From Aurantiacibacter luteus (GTDB taxonomy: Bacteria; Pseudomonadota; Alphaproteobacteria; Sphingomonadales; Sphingomonadaceae): a DNA stretch of 64,000 bases. How positions within the stretch are numbered: the first letter of the stretch is position 1; every line of letters begins with the position of its first letter. The stretch covers positions 372,001-436,000 of the forward strand of contig NZ_LBHB01000001.1 in the NCBI RefSeq assembly GCF_001010945.1, read 5' to 3'. The position numbers were made by a program, and so were the translations under genes. A model generated the notes under the pieces. That model did not search any database. It was not told where the DNA came from and saw nothing but the letters and a program-made list of their open reading frames with translations. Of this stretch, positions 1 to 9,175 are shown in pieces.

Positions 1-111
1 GCGGTGGGCGACCGCCCGGTCCACTGGCTTGTCGAACGCGACGACGCGCCCGACCCATGGGCCAGCCTCGCCTCGAGCCTGCCAGCCGCCGCACGGACCT
101 TTGGCCGCTAG
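1..111 (+). CDS. C-terminal end of an unidentified protein (partial)
   Basis: A reading frame is open from the window edge to a TAG stop at 109-111, giving about 36 residues that include short motifs such as VHWLVERDD and [10 protein letters not shown]. It lies 40 bp upstream of cobT on the same strand, so it may be the preceding gene of that transcription unit. I do not recognise the family from so short a tail. The frame could also be chance, although its codon use looks normal for this genome. Confidence 0.4.
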   Translation, partial: AVGDRPVHWLVERDDAPDPWASLASSLPAAARTFGR

Positions 112-151
112 GCTTGGCGAGGGCTGCGTCCTGCTTCATAGCCGCCCCGCA

Positions 152-1972
152 ATGTCAGACGAATCCCCCCTCGACCGTTTCCGCCTCGCGCTGACCGGCG
201 CCACCCGCGCCATTGCCGGCGATGCCGAGGTGGACGTGGGCTTTACCGCCGATGCCGCCAGCGAAATGGGCAAGAGCGTGCGCGTGCCCATGCCCGCGCG
301 GAGCGTTCCCGCCGCCGACGCGCAGGAAGCGCGCGGGTTCGCCGACAGTTTCGCCCTGCGCCTGCGCCATCACGACGCGCGCCTGCACGACCGCGGCCGC
401 CCTGTAGATGCCGACGCGCGCGCCTGCTACGACGCCATCGAGCGCGTGCGCTACGAGGCCATCGGCGAAACCGGATACGCCGGGATGCGCGGCAACATGG
501 CCGCCATGCAGGACCGCCGCGCCATGGGTAGCGCGCTTGCCCGCGCCACCACGGCGGACGAAGTGCCGCTCCACGCCGCGCTCGCGCTGATGCTGCGCGA
601 ACAGCTGACCGGGCAGGCCCCGCCCGCCGCCGCGCGCCAAGGCGTCGAACTGGTGCGCGAGCACATCGAGGCGCGCACCGGCGACGATTTCGAGCAGCTC
701 GCCGAGGCGCTGCACGACCAGCGGGCCTTCCAGAAGCTGGGCCTCGACATGCTGCGCCATCTCGACATGGTTCCCGCCGAGCTCGACCCCGAGGACGGCG
801 GCGAGGACGATGACGGCGACGAGGCCGACGGCGAGGAGGAAGCGCCCGAGAACAACGAGGACACCGACCAGCCGCGCGAGAGCCCCGACGCTCGCTCCGA
901 AGCCGCCGAGGGCGAGGACGGCGAGGGCGAGAGCGAGGACCAGGCGCCCGGCGAGGACGAATTGGCCGAGGGCGACCCGGGCGACGACGGCGAGGAAATG
1001 ATGCTCCCGCAGCGCCGCAACGCGCCGTGGCAGGACATTCCCGACAGCTTCGACTACCAGGCCTTCACCACGGAATACGACGAGGTCGTCGAGGCGACGG
1101 ACCTGTGCGATTTCGAGGAACTCGATCGCCTGCGCGCCTATCTCGATAGCCAGCTGGCGGGCCTCGCGGGCGTCGTCACCCGGCTCGCCAACAGGCTCCA
1201 GCGCCGCCTGATGGCGCAGCAGAACCGCGCCTGGGATTTCGACCAGGAGGAGGGGATGCTCGACGCCGCCCGGCTGGCGCGCGTGATCATCAGCCCGGGC
1301 ACCTCACTCAGCTACAAGGTCGAGCAGGAACAGGACTTCAAGGACACCGTCGTCACCCTGCTGATCGACAATTCGGGCTCCATGCGCGGACGCCCGATCT
1401 CCATTGCTGCCATCAGCGCCGACATCCTCGCGCGCACGCTGGAGCGTTGCGGGGTGAAGGTGGAGGTGCTGGGCTTCACCACCCGCGCCTGGAAGGGCGG
1501 GCAGAGCCGCGAGCGCTGGCTGGCCGACGGCCGCCCCGAACACCCCGGCCGCCTCAACGACTTGAGGCACATCATCTACAAGAAAGCCGACGAGCCCATG
1601 CGCCGCGCCCGCCGCAGCCTCGGCCTGATGATGCGCGAGGGGCTGCTGAAGGAGAACATCGATGGCGAAGCGCTGCTCTGGGCCCACGAGCGCTTGCTCG
1701 CGAGACCAGAGGACCGCCGCATCCTGATGGTCATATCCGACGGTGCGCCGGTCGACGATTCGACGCTGTCGGTGAACTCGGCCGGTTACCTCGAGGCGCA
1801 CCTGCGCAAGGTGATCGAGTGGATCGAAAAGGTCAGCCCCGTGCAGCTAGTAGCCATCGGCATCGGCCACGACGTGACGCGATACTACAAGAAGGCGGTG
1901 ACGATCATGGACGTCGAACAGCTCGGCGGCACGATCATCGAGCAGCTGGCGGACCTGTTCGAGGTGGAGTGA
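152..1972 (+). CDS. cobT: Cobaltochelatase subunit CobT
   Basis: Predicted 606-residue cytoplasmic subunit of the aerobic cobaltochelatase (CobNST), in which CobS and CobT form the AAA+/VWA chaperone that drives cobalt insertion into hydrogenobyrinate a,c-diamide during B12 synthesis. An N-terminal helical domain (to about residue 208) is followed by a very acidic Asp/Glu linker (about 210-283), which is typical of CobT, and a C-terminal von Willebrand A domain. The VWA metal site DNSGSM lies at about 405-410 and SDGAP at about 529. I chose the ATG at 152 because the upstream extension from 29 is low-complexity and matches no CobT N-terminus. The stop overlaps the next ATG by one base, so the two are translationally coupled. 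CobS and CobN are not in the window. In sphingomonads this pair may serve scavenging or other chelation, which I cannot decide here. Confidence 0.93.
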   Translation: MSDESPLDRFRLALTGATRAIAGDAEVDVGFTADAASEMGKSVRVPMPARSVPAADAQEARGFADSFALRLRHHDARLHDRGRPVDADARACYDAIERVRYEAIGETGYAGMRGNMAAMQDRRAMGSALARATTADEVPLHAALALMLREQLTGQAPPAAARQGVELVREHIEARTGDDFEQLAEALHDQRAFQKLGLDMLRHLDMVPAELDPEDGGEDDDGDEADGEEEAPENNEDTDQPRESPDARSEAAEGEDGEGESEDQAPGEDELAEGDPGDDGEEMMLPQRRNAPWQDIPDSFDYQAFTTEYDEVVEATDLCDFEELDRLRAYLDSQLAGLAGVVTRLANRLQRRLMAQQNRAWDFDQEEGMLDAARLARVIISPGTSLSYKVEQEQDFKDTVVTLLIDNSGSMRGRPISIAAISADILARTLERCGVKVEVLGFTTRAWKGGQSRERWLADGRPEHPGRLNDLRHIIYKKADEPMRRARRSLGLMMREGLLKENIDGEALLWAHERLLARPEDRRILMVISDGAPVDDSTLSVNSAGYLEAHLRKVIEWIEKVSPVQLVAIGIGHDVTRYYKKAVTIMDVEQLGGTIIEQLADLFEVE

Positions 1973-2475
1973 TGCGTAAGCTCCTTGTCCTCGCCGTTAT
2001 CCTGCTGGCCCTGTTCGCCGGATGGTATTTCGCCTCGCCGTGGTGGGCCATGCGCTCGCTTGCCGATGCGGCGCGGAGCGGGGACGTGGCGGCGCTGGAG
2101 GGGAAGGTGGACTTTCCAGCCGTGCGCCGGTCCGCGCGCGAGCAATTGGGCGAACTCGTAGGCCAGCAGCGTGAGCGGGGCGGATTGTTCGGCATGGTAC
2201 CGGACGCAATCGTCGACCGGGCCGGGCGCGAGGTGATCGACCGGGCGGTGAATGCCGATTCGCTCGGCACGCTGGTCGCCACAGGCGCCATGGCCGCACC
2301 GTTCCTGCCCGAGCGGCTTCGCACGCAGGCCATCACCTGGGACGTCGAGCGCGACGACTTCGACCACTTCCGCGGCGTCGGCACTTTCGCGGACGGCACG
2401 CCCGGCCCGCAACTGCTGTTCCGGCGCGAGGGGGCTGGGTGGCTGGTGACGGGTTTCAAACTGCCGCCGCTCTGA
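1972..2475 (+). CDS. DUF2939 domain-containing membrane-anchored protein
   Basis: A 167-residue protein with one N-terminal hydrophobic segment (about residues 3-20, then FASPWWAMRSLADAA), followed by a soluble domain that is probably periplasmic. The pattern SPWWAMRSL...AARSGDVAALEGKVDFPAVR is characteristic of DUF2939 proteins of alphaproteobacteria, whose function is unknown. The start codon overlaps the cobT stop (TGATG), so the two are probably co-translated. This linkage alone does not imply a role in cobalt chelation. No catalytic motif is visible. Confidence 0.75.
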   Translation: MRKLLVLAVILLALFAGWYFASPWWAMRSLADAARSGDVAALEGKVDFPAVRRSAREQLGELVGQQRERGGLFGMVPDAIVDRAGREVIDRAVNADSLGTLVATGAMAAPFLPERLRTQAITWDVERDDFDHFRGVGTFADGTPGPQLLFRREGAGWLVTGFKLPPL

Positions 2476-2515
2476 CTTGCCGCAAGACCGTGCGCCCCCT
2501 AATCGCAGTGGCGCC

Positions 2516-3937
2516 ATGACCGACCTTCAGCTCTTCAACTCGCTCACCCGCCAGCTCGAAACCTTCGAGCCCGTCCACCCGGGCGAGGCGCGGGTCTATT
2601 CGTGCGGGCCGACGGTCTACAACTACCCGCACATCGGCAACATGCGCGCCTACGTCTTCGCCGACACGCTGGGGCGCACGCTGAGCTGGAAGGGCTACAA
2701 GCTCACCCACGTCATCAACATCACCGATGTCGGCCACCTGACGGACGATGCCGACGCGGGCGAGGACAAGCTGGAAAAGGCGGCGGCGGCGAAAGCCCAA
2801 TCGATCTGGGACATCGCGCGGCATTATACCGAGGCCTACTGGGCGGACGTGAAGGCGCTGAACATCCGCCAGCCGGCGCACTGGTCGATTGCCACCGACT
2901 ACGTCGAACAGATGATCGATTTCGCGAAAGGCATCGCGGACCGGCATTGCTACGAACTCGACAGCGGGCTCTATTTCGACGTCACGACTGTCAACGATTA
3001 CGGGCGTTTGGCGCGCGCAGTTACCGAAGAGGGAGAAGGCCGGATCGAGAGCGTCGAGGGCAAGCGCAATGCCGCCGACTTCGCCATCTGGCGCAAGACC
3101 CCGCCGGGCGAGACGCGGCAGATGGAGTGGAATTCGCCCTGGGGCCGCGGCGCGCCGGGCTGGCACCTCGAATGCTCGGTCATGGGCGAGGCGCTGCTCG
3201 GCTTCCCCTTCGACATCCACACCGGCGGCATCGACCACCGCGAAATTCACCATCCCAACGAGATCGCCCAGAACCAGGCTTTCTGCGGCAGCGACCACTC
3301 CGGCGCGCGGCTGTGGATGCACAACAACTTCCTGGTGGAACGCTCTGGAAAGATGAGCAAATCGGCGGGCGAGTTCCTGCGCCTGCAACTGCTGATCGAC
3401 AGGGGCTACCACCCACACGCCTACCGCATGATGTGTTTGCAGGCGCACTATCGCAGCGAACTGGAGTTCAGCTGGGAAGGCCTCGGTGCTGCACTGACGC
3501 GATTGAAGCGCATGGTCATGGCCGTCCAGCCGTTCCGCGATGCCGAGCTGTGTGAGACCGATCATCCCAAGTTCGCCGATGCCTTAGCGCGGTTCGACAC
3601 GGCAATGAGCGACGATCTAAACACCGCCGTCGCGCTCACCGCGCTCGAGGATGCACTGGCGACCAAGAAAGTCGATGCCGGCGTGAAGCGCGCCGTCATC
3701 GAGCGAATGGACGCCGTCCTCGGCCTCGGCCTTCTCGACATCGACCGCGCCGATCTGCGCCTCCGCCCCAAGTGGGCCATCATAACCGAGACCGAAATCG
3801 AAGCCGCGCTCGCCGCCCGCAAGGAAGCGCGCGCGGCCAAGGACTTCGCTCGCTCCGATGCCCTGCGCGACGAGCTGGCGGCGCAGGGCGTCGAGGTCAT
3901 GGACGGCGACCCGCTCGGCTGGGAATGGAAGCTCTGA
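2516..3937 (+). CDS. cysS: Cysteinyl-tRNA synthetase
   Basis: A 473-residue class I aminoacyl-tRNA synthetase that charges tRNA-Cys in the cytoplasm. The HIGH-type signature is present as PHIGN (about residues 37-41) and the KMSKS loop as GKMSKSAGEF (about 277). Cys in YSCGPTVYN, Cys in WHLECSVM and the His cluster IDHREIHHPNE match the family's zinc-binding site, which gives cysteine specificity. Length is normal for bacterial CysRS. I chose the ATG at 2516 over the in-frame TTG at 2477 because homologues begin close to the LQLFNSLTR segment. The 3' end overlaps the next gene by 13 bp. Confidence 0.97.
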   Translation: MTDLQLFNSLTRQLETFEPVHPGEARVYSCGPTVYNYPHIGNMRAYVFADTLGRTLSWKGYKLTHVINITDVGHLTDDADAGEDKLEKAAAAKAQSIWDIARHYTEAYWADVKALNIRQPAHWSIATDYVEQMIDFAKGIADRHCYELDSGLYFDVTTVNDYGRLARAVTEEGEGRIESVEGKRNAADFAIWRKTPPGETRQMEWNSPWGRGAPGWHLECSVMGEALLGFPFDIHTGGIDHREIHHPNEIAQNQAFCGSDHSGARLWMHNNFLVERSGKMSKSAGEFLRLQLLIDRGYHPHAYRMMCLQAHYRSELEFSWEGLGAALTRLKRMVMAVQPFRDAELCETDHPKFADALARFDTAMSDDLNTAVALTALEDALATKKVDAGVKRAVIERMDAVLGLGLLDIDRADLRLRPKWAIITETEIEAALAARKEARAAKDFARSDALRDELAAQGVEVMDGDPLGWEWKL

Positions 3938-4872
3938 TCCGCGCCGTCCTGCCGGAGTGGGCGCGGCCCGGGCTCGAGGGCCGCCTGCCTGACTGGATTG
4001 ACGTGGCCTGGTGGCGGGACGAGGCGCATCTGCTTTCGCTCGCCCCCTCGGCCGAGATCGGCTGGTTCGACATGCACGACAAGGCCCCCGCGCTTGCCGC
4101 CATCGCCGCCGCACCGCGGCTGCGGTGGCTCAGCAGCGCCTATGCCGGGGTCGACTGGATGCCGCTCGGCGAACTGGCGGAGCGCGGCGTGGTGCTGACC
4201 TGCGGGGCGGGGCTGGCGGCGAACCAGGTCGCGGAATTCGCCGTCATGACCATGCTCGGCCACGCGCGCGGCTATCGCGAGATCGTGCGCCTGCAGGAGC
4301 GGCACGGCTGGACCCGCCAGCCCCCGGGAGGGCGCGAGCTCATGGGCAGCCGCGCGTTGATTCTCGGTTACGGCGCGATCGGACAGGCGATCGCGCGCAT
4401 CCTCGCAGGGTTCGGGGTCGACTGCGTGCCCGTCCGTTCGCACGCAGGTAAAGGGGTTCTCGGCCCCGACGACTGGCGCGGCCAGCTCGCCAGCTTCGAC
4501 TGGATCGTGATGACGCTGCCCAGCACTTGCGAGACCCGGGCCATGCTCGGTGCCGCCGAGTTCGCGGAGATGAAGCCGGACGCCGTGGTGGTGAACTTCG
4601 GCCGCGCCGAGACGATCGACCAGCCTGCCCTCGTCGCCGCACTGGAAGCGGGCCAGGTTGGCGGCGCGATCCTCGACCTGACCGACCCGGAGCCGCTGCC
4701 GCCCGGCCACCCGCTATGGGCCCTGCCGAACGTGCAGATCACCATGCACCTCGCCGGCATTCCCAACGCCGCCAGCCGCCGGCGCGCCGCCGACCGCTTC
4801 CTGACGAACTGCGAACGTTTCCGCCGCGGCGAGCCGCTGGAGGCCGAGGTCGATCTCGCGCGCGGTTACTAG
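3925..4872 (+). CDS. D-2-hydroxyacid dehydrogenase family protein
   Basis: A 315-residue NAD(P)-dependent oxidoreductase of the D-isomer 2-hydroxyacid dehydrogenase family. The Rossmann dinucleotide motif GYGAIGQAI is at about 147-155. The catalytic Arg-Glu-His set can be traced as Arg in NFGRAE (about 226), Glu in DPEPLPPGHPLW and His in TMHLAGIPNA. The ATG lies inside the end of cysS, so it is probably translated by coupling. The substrate cannot be assigned; relatives reduce glyoxylate, hydroxypyruvate or other 2-oxoacids. The N-terminal substrate domain is shorter and more divergent than in SerA or GhrA. Confidence 0.85.
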   Translation: MEALIRAVLPEWARPGLEGRLPDWIDVAWWRDEAHLLSLAPSAEIGWFDMHDKAPALAAIAAAPRLRWLSSAYAGVDWMPLGELAERGVVLTCGAGLAANQVAEFAVMTMLGHARGYREIVRLQERHGWTRQPPGGRELMGSRALILGYGAIGQAIARILAGFGVDCVPVRSHAGKGVLGPDDWRGQLASFDWIVMTLPSTCETRAMLGAAEFAEMKPDAVVVNFGRAETIDQPALVAALEAGQVGGAILDLTDPEPLPPGHPLWALPNVQITMHLAGIPNAASRRRAADRFLTNCERFRRGEPLEAEVDLARGY

Positions 4873-4909
4873 GTCCGGACCCTTTGCGCCTCGCCCGCGT
4901 AGTTCGGGC

Positions 4910-6343
4910 ATGACCAAGCTCAAAGACACTTATCCGCTCTACCTCAACAACAAGGCCCAGCAGCCGAACACCGACCTTGAGGTGACCGACAAGTTCACCG
5001 GCGAGGTCGCCTTCCGCACCGCGCTCGCCAGTCCTCAGATCATCGACGAGGCCATCGCCGGTGCCGTGCGCGCGACCGAGCCGATGGCGCGGCTCGCCAG
5101 TTACGAGCGCAAGGCCGTGCTCGAACACTGCGTCGCGCGCTTCAAGGAGCGGCAGGAGGAGCTGGCCTATGCGCTGTGCGTCGAGGCCGGAAAGCCCATC
5201 GGCGACAGCGAGGGCGAGGTGACGCGCCTTATCGACACCTTCCAGATCGCCGCCGAGGAATCGGTGCGGATCGGCGGCGAGATCATGCCGCTCGACATCA
5301 GCGAGCGCGCCAAGGGCTACCAGTCGATGTGGAAGCGCGTGCCGCTCGGCCCGTGCAGCTTCATCAGCCCGTTCAACTTTCCGCTCAACCTCGCCGCGCA
5401 CAAGATCGCGCCCGCCATCGCGGTCGGCTGCCCCTTCGTGCTCAAGCCCGCCAGCAAGACGCCGCTGGGCGCGCTGATTATCGGCGAGGTTCTGGCCGAG
5501 ACCGACTTGCCCGAAGGCGCCTTCTCCATCCTCCCCGCCAGCCGCGACGGGGCGGACCTTTTCACCACCGACGAGCGGCTGAAGCTGTTGAGCTTCACCG
5601 GCTCCGACGAGGTGGGCTGGGCGCTGAAGGCGAAGGCGGGCAAGAAGAAGGTCATTCTCGAACTCGGCGGCAACGCGGCCTGCGTGATCGATGCCGATGC
5701 CGACCTTGAGGACGCCTGCGACCGCGTGATCACCGGCACTTTCTACCAGTCCGGCCAGAGCTGCATCAGCGTGCAGCGCGTGCTGGTGCACGAGCAGGTC
5801 TACGACGTCTTCCGCGACAAGCTGGTGGCGGCCGCGAAGAAGCTGAAGGCGGGCGATCCCAAGGACCGCGACACCTTTATCGGCCCGATGATCGACACCG
5901 GCGAGGCCGAGCGCCTCAAGGGCTGGATCGACGAGGCGGTGGACGGCGGCGCGACGCTGCTCTGCGGCGGCGGACAGGACGGCCAGATGTTCGAGGCGAC
6001 ACTGCTGGAGAACGTCGACAAGGCCGCCAAGATCGTCAACGAGGAAGCCTTCGGGCCGGTCGCCGTGCTGATGAAGTTCGCTGACTGGGACGAGGCGCTT
6101 GCCGAGGTTAACCGCAGCGAGTTCGGCCTGCAGGCGGGTATCTTCACGCGCGACCTGTTCAAGGTGATGGAGGCCTGGGACCGGCTCGAAGTCGGCGGGG
6201 TGATGGTGAACGACATCCCCAGCACCCGCGTCGACAACATGCCCTACGGCGGCGTCAAGAACTCCGGCCTCGGCCGCGAGGGCGTGCGCTTCGCCATGGA
6301 AGACATGAGCGAGATCCGGAACCTGGTGATACGGCGGACCTGA
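4910..6343 (+). CDS. Aldehyde dehydrogenase family protein
   Basis: A 477-residue NAD(P)+-dependent aldehyde dehydrogenase. Family signatures are SPFNFPLNL, the Rossmann-associated FTGSDEVGW, the general-base Glu in ELGGNA (about 251) and the catalytic Cys in SGQSCIS (about 284). NEEAFGPVAVLMKF and NSGLGREGVRFAMEDM are the usual C-terminal ALDH motifs. The GKP-rich N-terminal part and overall pattern resemble the branch that includes non-phosphorylating glyceraldehyde-3-phosphate and lactaldehyde dehydrogenases, but the substrate is not determined by what I can see. It follows the dehydrogenase gene by 37 bp on the same strand and could share its transcript. Confidence 0.88.
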   Translation: MTKLKDTYPLYLNNKAQQPNTDLEVTDKFTGEVAFRTALASPQIIDEAIAGAVRATEPMARLASYERKAVLEHCVARFKERQEELAYALCVEAGKPIGDSEGEVTRLIDTFQIAAEESVRIGGEIMPLDISERAKGYQSMWKRVPLGPCSFISPFNFPLNLAAHKIAPAIAVGCPFVLKPASKTPLGALIIGEVLAETDLPEGAFSILPASRDGADLFTTDERLKLLSFTGSDEVGWALKAKAGKKKVILELGGNAACVIDADADLEDACDRVITGTFYQSGQSCISVQRVLVHEQVYDVFRDKLVAAAKKLKAGDPKDRDTFIGPMIDTGEAERLKGWIDEAVDGGATLLCGGGQDGQMFEATLLENVDKAAKIVNEEAFGPVAVLMKFADWDEALAEVNRSEFGLQAGIFTRDLFKVMEAWDRLEVGGVMVNDIPSTRVDNMPYGGVKNSGLGREGVRFAMEDMSEIRNLVIRRT

Positions 6344-6359
6344 CCGCGGCAGCCGCGTC

Positions 6360-7076
6360 CTAGGGGCGCGGCACCACGCGCAGTTCGTAGGGGATGAAGA
6401 GCAGTACCTCTCCGGGCCCGGCGCGGGTCCACTGGACCGGCATGTTGAGACCGGCCAGTTCGATGGCGTAGTCCGCACCGACCAACGCGGCCTGCCGGCG
6501 GGAATCCGCCGCCACCTCGGCGATGATCGCATCGCGGTAGCTGTCCGGTCCGACGATCGAGAGCGTTGGATCGCCCACGGTGTCCATCTGCGCCCGGCCG
6601 ACCTCGGGCACACCCTCCACAAAAGCCGCGATGCGGCGCTGCGCCTCCTGCACGTTGGTCCCGGCGAGCGGAGCCTTGATGAGGAAGCTTACGAGCTCGC
6701 TGTCGGGGCGACGGTCGCCGACCAGCTCCAGTTCCGCCGCGTTCTGCGGGGTCAGGCGGGTCACGATGTATGTGCCCTGCGCCAGTTCCACGCCCGCGCT
6801 GCCGGCTCGTTCGATGGCGCGCAGCAGCATGGCGCGGATTTCCCGCTCGCGCTCCTCGCTGTCGCGGGTATCGCCTCGGATGACGACCTGCTGGACGAGG
6901 AAATCCGCCTGCCTCCGCAAACCCACGGCCGGCTGGTAGTCGGAGTAGTCGTCCTGATCGATGCGCGATCCGGTGACGATGATCTCCTGCCGCTCCAGGT
7001 CCTGTGCCATCGCGGGCGTAGCCGAGACCAGCAAAAGGCTGGCCATGAGCATGCAGGCGGTCAGGCGCATCATCAT
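6360..7076 (-). CDS. Secreted SIMPL (DUF541)-like protein with a TonB-plug-like N-terminus
   Basis: A 238-residue protein with an N-terminal signal peptide ending near PAMAQ (about residue 25). The mature start carries EIIVTGSRI, a motif normally found at the start of TonB-dependent receptor plugs, then a region like SIMPL/DUF541 proteins: FLVQQVVIRGDTRD, then SFLIKAPLAGTN and a conserved C-terminal VPRP end. There is no barrel, so it is not a receptor. SIMPL proteins are periplasmic or outer-membrane associated and have no settled function. A purine-rich SD (GAGGGG) lies just upstream of the ATG cluster. It converges with the aldehyde dehydrogenase gene. Confidence 0.55.
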   Translation of the reverse strand: MMMRLTACMLMASLLLVSATPAMAQDLERQEIIVTGSRIDQDDYSDYQPAVGLRRQADFLVQQVVIRGDTRDSEEREREIRAMLLRAIERAGSAGVELAQGTYIVTRLTPQNAAELELVGDRRPDSELVSFLIKAPLAGTNVQEAQRRIAAFVEGVPEVGRAQMDTVGDPTLSIVGPDSYRDAIIAEVAADSRRQAALVGADYAIELAGLNMPVQWTRAGPGEVLLFIPYELRVVPRP

Positions 7077-7127
7077 TCGATCCCCTCTGGTTCTATAAGC
7101 GATAATTGCGCCAGCCCTTGTGAGCGA

Positions 7128-7502
7128 TCAACCCTCCTCGAGCAGCAGCAGTTCGCAGGTCACCCGCATCAGCGGGGGCTCGAGCCGATGGTCGACCTCG
7201 GTCACCGCCGCATCGGCCACCAGCTGGCGGGGGACGGCGAATTCGTGCTCGGGCAGGTAGGCGATGAAGCATTCGCCGGTTTCGACAGCCTCGGCACCCT
7301 CGAACTCCATCGTCACCCGGTGGCGGGTGCCGGCAAAGGTGATGCTGGCCCAGCTCTTCTCGTGATGGGTGGCAATGCGACCATGGCCGCGGGCTAGCTG
7401 GAGGAGAGCCTCGGCGAGATGCTCGCGCGCACCCTTGCGCTGGCGGCGTGCGGTTTTGCCCCCGGCGGGAGCGGCGGTCTGGGTCTGCGGATCAATATGC
7501 AC
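7128..7502 (-). CDS. Conserved hypothetical protein (124 aa)
   Basis: A 124-residue soluble protein with no signal peptide or membrane segment. A basic N-terminal stretch (KTARRQRKGAREHLAEAL) precedes an alpha-beta region containing KSWASITFAGTRHRVTMEF. The start is a GTG at 7502, inside the end of the upstream small gene (stop at 7494-7492), so the two are probably coupled. I do not recognise a named family. The ordered hydrophobic pattern and the coupling argue that it is real rather than a shadow. Confidence 0.6.
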   Translation of the reverse strand: MHIDPQTQTAAPAGGKTARRQRKGAREHLAEALLQLARGHGRIATHHEKSWASITFAGTRHRVTMEFEGAEAVETGECFIAYLPEHEFAVPRQLVADAAVTEVDHRLEPPLMRVTCELLLLEEG

Positions 7503-7680
7503 CGGTGGTCTCCCGATATTCGTTCATGAAATGTTCCACCCGTGATTGCGTCGCGGGGCGCGGGGTGCGGCCATTGCGAAGATCGCCCTCGAAGCGCGGA
7601 TCGTGCGCGGCGAGGCGGCCGAATTTTGTCGCGGGCATCTTCGTGCGTTTCAGGAACACTTCGATCTGGCGAATGAGCAT
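7492..7680 (-). CDS. Small conserved protein, possible helix-turn-helix (62 aa)
   Basis: I take the ATG at 7680, preceded by GGGGAAG with 6-nt spacing, rather than the upstream ATG at 7749, which has no visible SD. The 62-residue product contains FLKRTKMPATKFGRLA and DLRNGRTPRP, which read like a compact DNA-binding helix pair (T-x-F-G-x-x-A-x-x-D-P then an Arg-rich turn). This is a pattern I associate with uncharacterised sphingomonad proteins. It is divergent from the S24-type regulator at 7827, and the two share an intergenic region with operator-like repeats. Function is unknown. Confidence 0.55.
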   Translation of the reverse strand: MLIRQIEVFLKRTKMPATKFGRLAAHDPRFEGDLRNGRTPRPATQSRVEHFMNEYRETTGAY

Positions 7681-7764
7681 CTGGCGCTTCCCCTTGGCTA
7701 TGGCTTCGCGGCGTCGGGCGACTCGATTCGCCGGCGGCCGATGGCCCATGAAAAGCGCGCGAAA

Positions 7765-7798
7765 TCCTACTTGTCTAGGAAAAATACATCGTGTAGGA
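7765..7798. promoter_or_regulatory. Operator-like inverted repeats between divergent genes
   Basis: TCCTA at 7765-7769 and TAGGA at 7776-7780 form an inverted repeat with a 6-base spacer, and a further TAGGA stands at 7794-7798. The cluster sits 29-62 bp upstream of the S24-type regulator start and upstream of the divergent small gene. By analogy with LexA/cI-type proteins it may be the regulator's own operator. This is inference from symmetry and position only. Confidence 0.4.
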
Positions 7799-7826
7799 AG
7801 TTTTCGTTCACCATCGAGGAAATGCC

Positions 7827-8465
7827 ATGGATGCCCGCGAGACATTGCTGGAAGCGGCCCGTGCGCGGGGGGAGAGCCTCGCCGCCCTGTCGCGCATGAT
7901 CGGTCGTAACGGTACGTATTTGCAGCAGTATGTCACCAAGGGCAGCCCCAAGAAGCTGGAAGAGGAGGATCGCCACAAGCTGGCGACTTTCCTAGGTATA
8001 AGCGAATCGGACTTGGGCGCTCCGCAGGATAAATCCTACATTCCCGCGCCGCGCGTGCGGGCCGAATGGATCGACGTTCCGCGCCTTGCCATCGACGCTT
8101 CCGCCGGACCCGGCGCCACACCAGCCGAGGAAGCCGAGTTCGACGCTTTCCGCTTCTCCCGCCGCTGGCTGGCCGAGCACGGCCTCGACGGCGCGCAGCT
8201 CTCCAGCATCCGCGTGGTCGGCGATTCGATGGAGCCGCTGTTGCGCGAAGGGGACGAGGTGCTCGTCGACCGCCGCGACCAGCCCTTCCGCGACGGCATC
8301 CACGTCGTCCGCCTCGACGACAGCCTGCTGGTCAAGCGCGTCGCCAGCCGCGGGGCGGGGCAGTTCAGCCTGCTCAGCCAGAACCTCGCCTATCCGCCGA
8401 TCCAGGTGAGTGCGGAGGATTTGCAGATCGTGGGGCGAGTGGTCTGGAAGAGCGGGCGGGTCTAG
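7827..8465 (+). CDS. LexA/cI-like transcriptional regulator with S24 peptidase domain
   Basis: A 212-residue protein with an N-terminal XRE-type helix-turn-helix (about 1-60, including LAALSRMIGRNGTYLQQY) and a C-terminal S24/LexA-like domain. The Ser-Lys dyad is visible: Ser134 in GDSMEP and Lys170 in LLVKRV. An Ala-Gly pair lies in DASAGPGA, near the interdomain linker where LexA-type proteins self-cleave, but cleavage is not certain because many members of this branch are non-cleaving. It is probably a stress or phage-type repressor, distinct from housekeeping LexA. TCCTA/TAGGA repeats lie just upstream and suggest autoregulation. Confidence 0.83.
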   Translation: MDARETLLEAARARGESLAALSRMIGRNGTYLQQYVTKGSPKKLEEEDRHKLATFLGISESDLGAPQDKSYIPAPRVRAEWIDVPRLAIDASAGPGATPAEEAEFDAFRFSRRWLAEHGLDGAQLSSIRVVGDSMEPLLREGDEVLVDRRDQPFRDGIHVVRLDDSLLVKRVASRGAGQFSLLSQNLAYPPIQVSAEDLQIVGRVVWKSGRV

Positions 8466-8509
8466 CCGCCCGCTTGCAACCGCGCGCCCGCGCGGCCATC
8501 TCGCTTGCC

Positions 8510-9175
8510 ATGACCACGCCAACCCCGATCCGCGCCGCCATCGTGCCCGTCACGCCGTTCCAGCAGAATTGCTCGCTGGTCTGGTGCACCAAGACGATGC
8601 GCGGGGCGCTTGTCGATCCGGGGGGTGAGCTGGACAAGCTCAAGGCGGCGGTCGCCAAGGCCGGGGTGACACTGGAGAAGATCCTCCTCACCCATGGCCA
8701 TGCCGATCACTGCGGGCAGGCGGGGATGCTCGCCGACGAGCTCGGCCTGCCGATCGAGGGGCCGCACGAAGCGGACCGCTTCTGGATCAGTCGGCTGGAG
8801 GACGACGCGCCCCGCTTCGGCATGACCTGCGAGGTGTTCGAACCCACGCGCTGGCTCGTCGATGGCGACACCGTCACCGTCGGAGACCTGACGCTGGAGG
8901 TTCTCCACTGCCCCGGCCATACGCCCGGCCACGTGGTATTCTTCCACCGCGAGAGCCAGTTCGCCTTCGTCGGCGACGTGCTGTTCCAGGGCAGCATCGG
9001 GCGGACCGATTTCCCCATGGGCAATCATCAGGACCTGCTCGACGCGATCACGCAGAAGCTCTGGCCGCTCGGCGACGGCGTCACCTTCGTGCCCGGCCAC
9101 GGCCCCACCAGCACCTTCGGCCGCGAGCGGGAGAGCAACCCCTTCGTGAGCGACGCGGCGATGGCCGCCGGTTAA
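8510..9175 (+). CDS. MBL-fold metallo-hydrolase (YcbL/glyoxalase II-like)
   Basis: A 221-residue cytoplasmic metallo-beta-lactamase-fold hydrolase. The metal-binding signature THGHADHCGQ is at about 60-69, with further ligands in CPGHTPGH, VGDVLF (Asp) and FVPGHGPTS (His). This set and the short length match YcbL-type glyoxalase II homologues, which hydrolyse thioesters such as S-lactoylglutathione; activity is inferred from family membership. The stop overlaps the convergent MAPEG gene by 4 bp. Confidence 0.88.
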   Translation: MTTPTPIRAAIVPVTPFQQNCSLVWCTKTMRGALVDPGGELDKLKAAVAKAGVTLEKILLTHGHADHCGQAGMLADELGLPIEGPHEADRFWISRLEDDAPRFGMTCEVFEPTRWLVDGDTVTVGDLTLEVLHCPGHTPGHVVFFHRESQFAFVGDVLFQGSIGRTDFPMGNHQDLLDAITQKLWPLGDGVTFVPGHGPTSTFGRERESNPFVSDAAMAAG

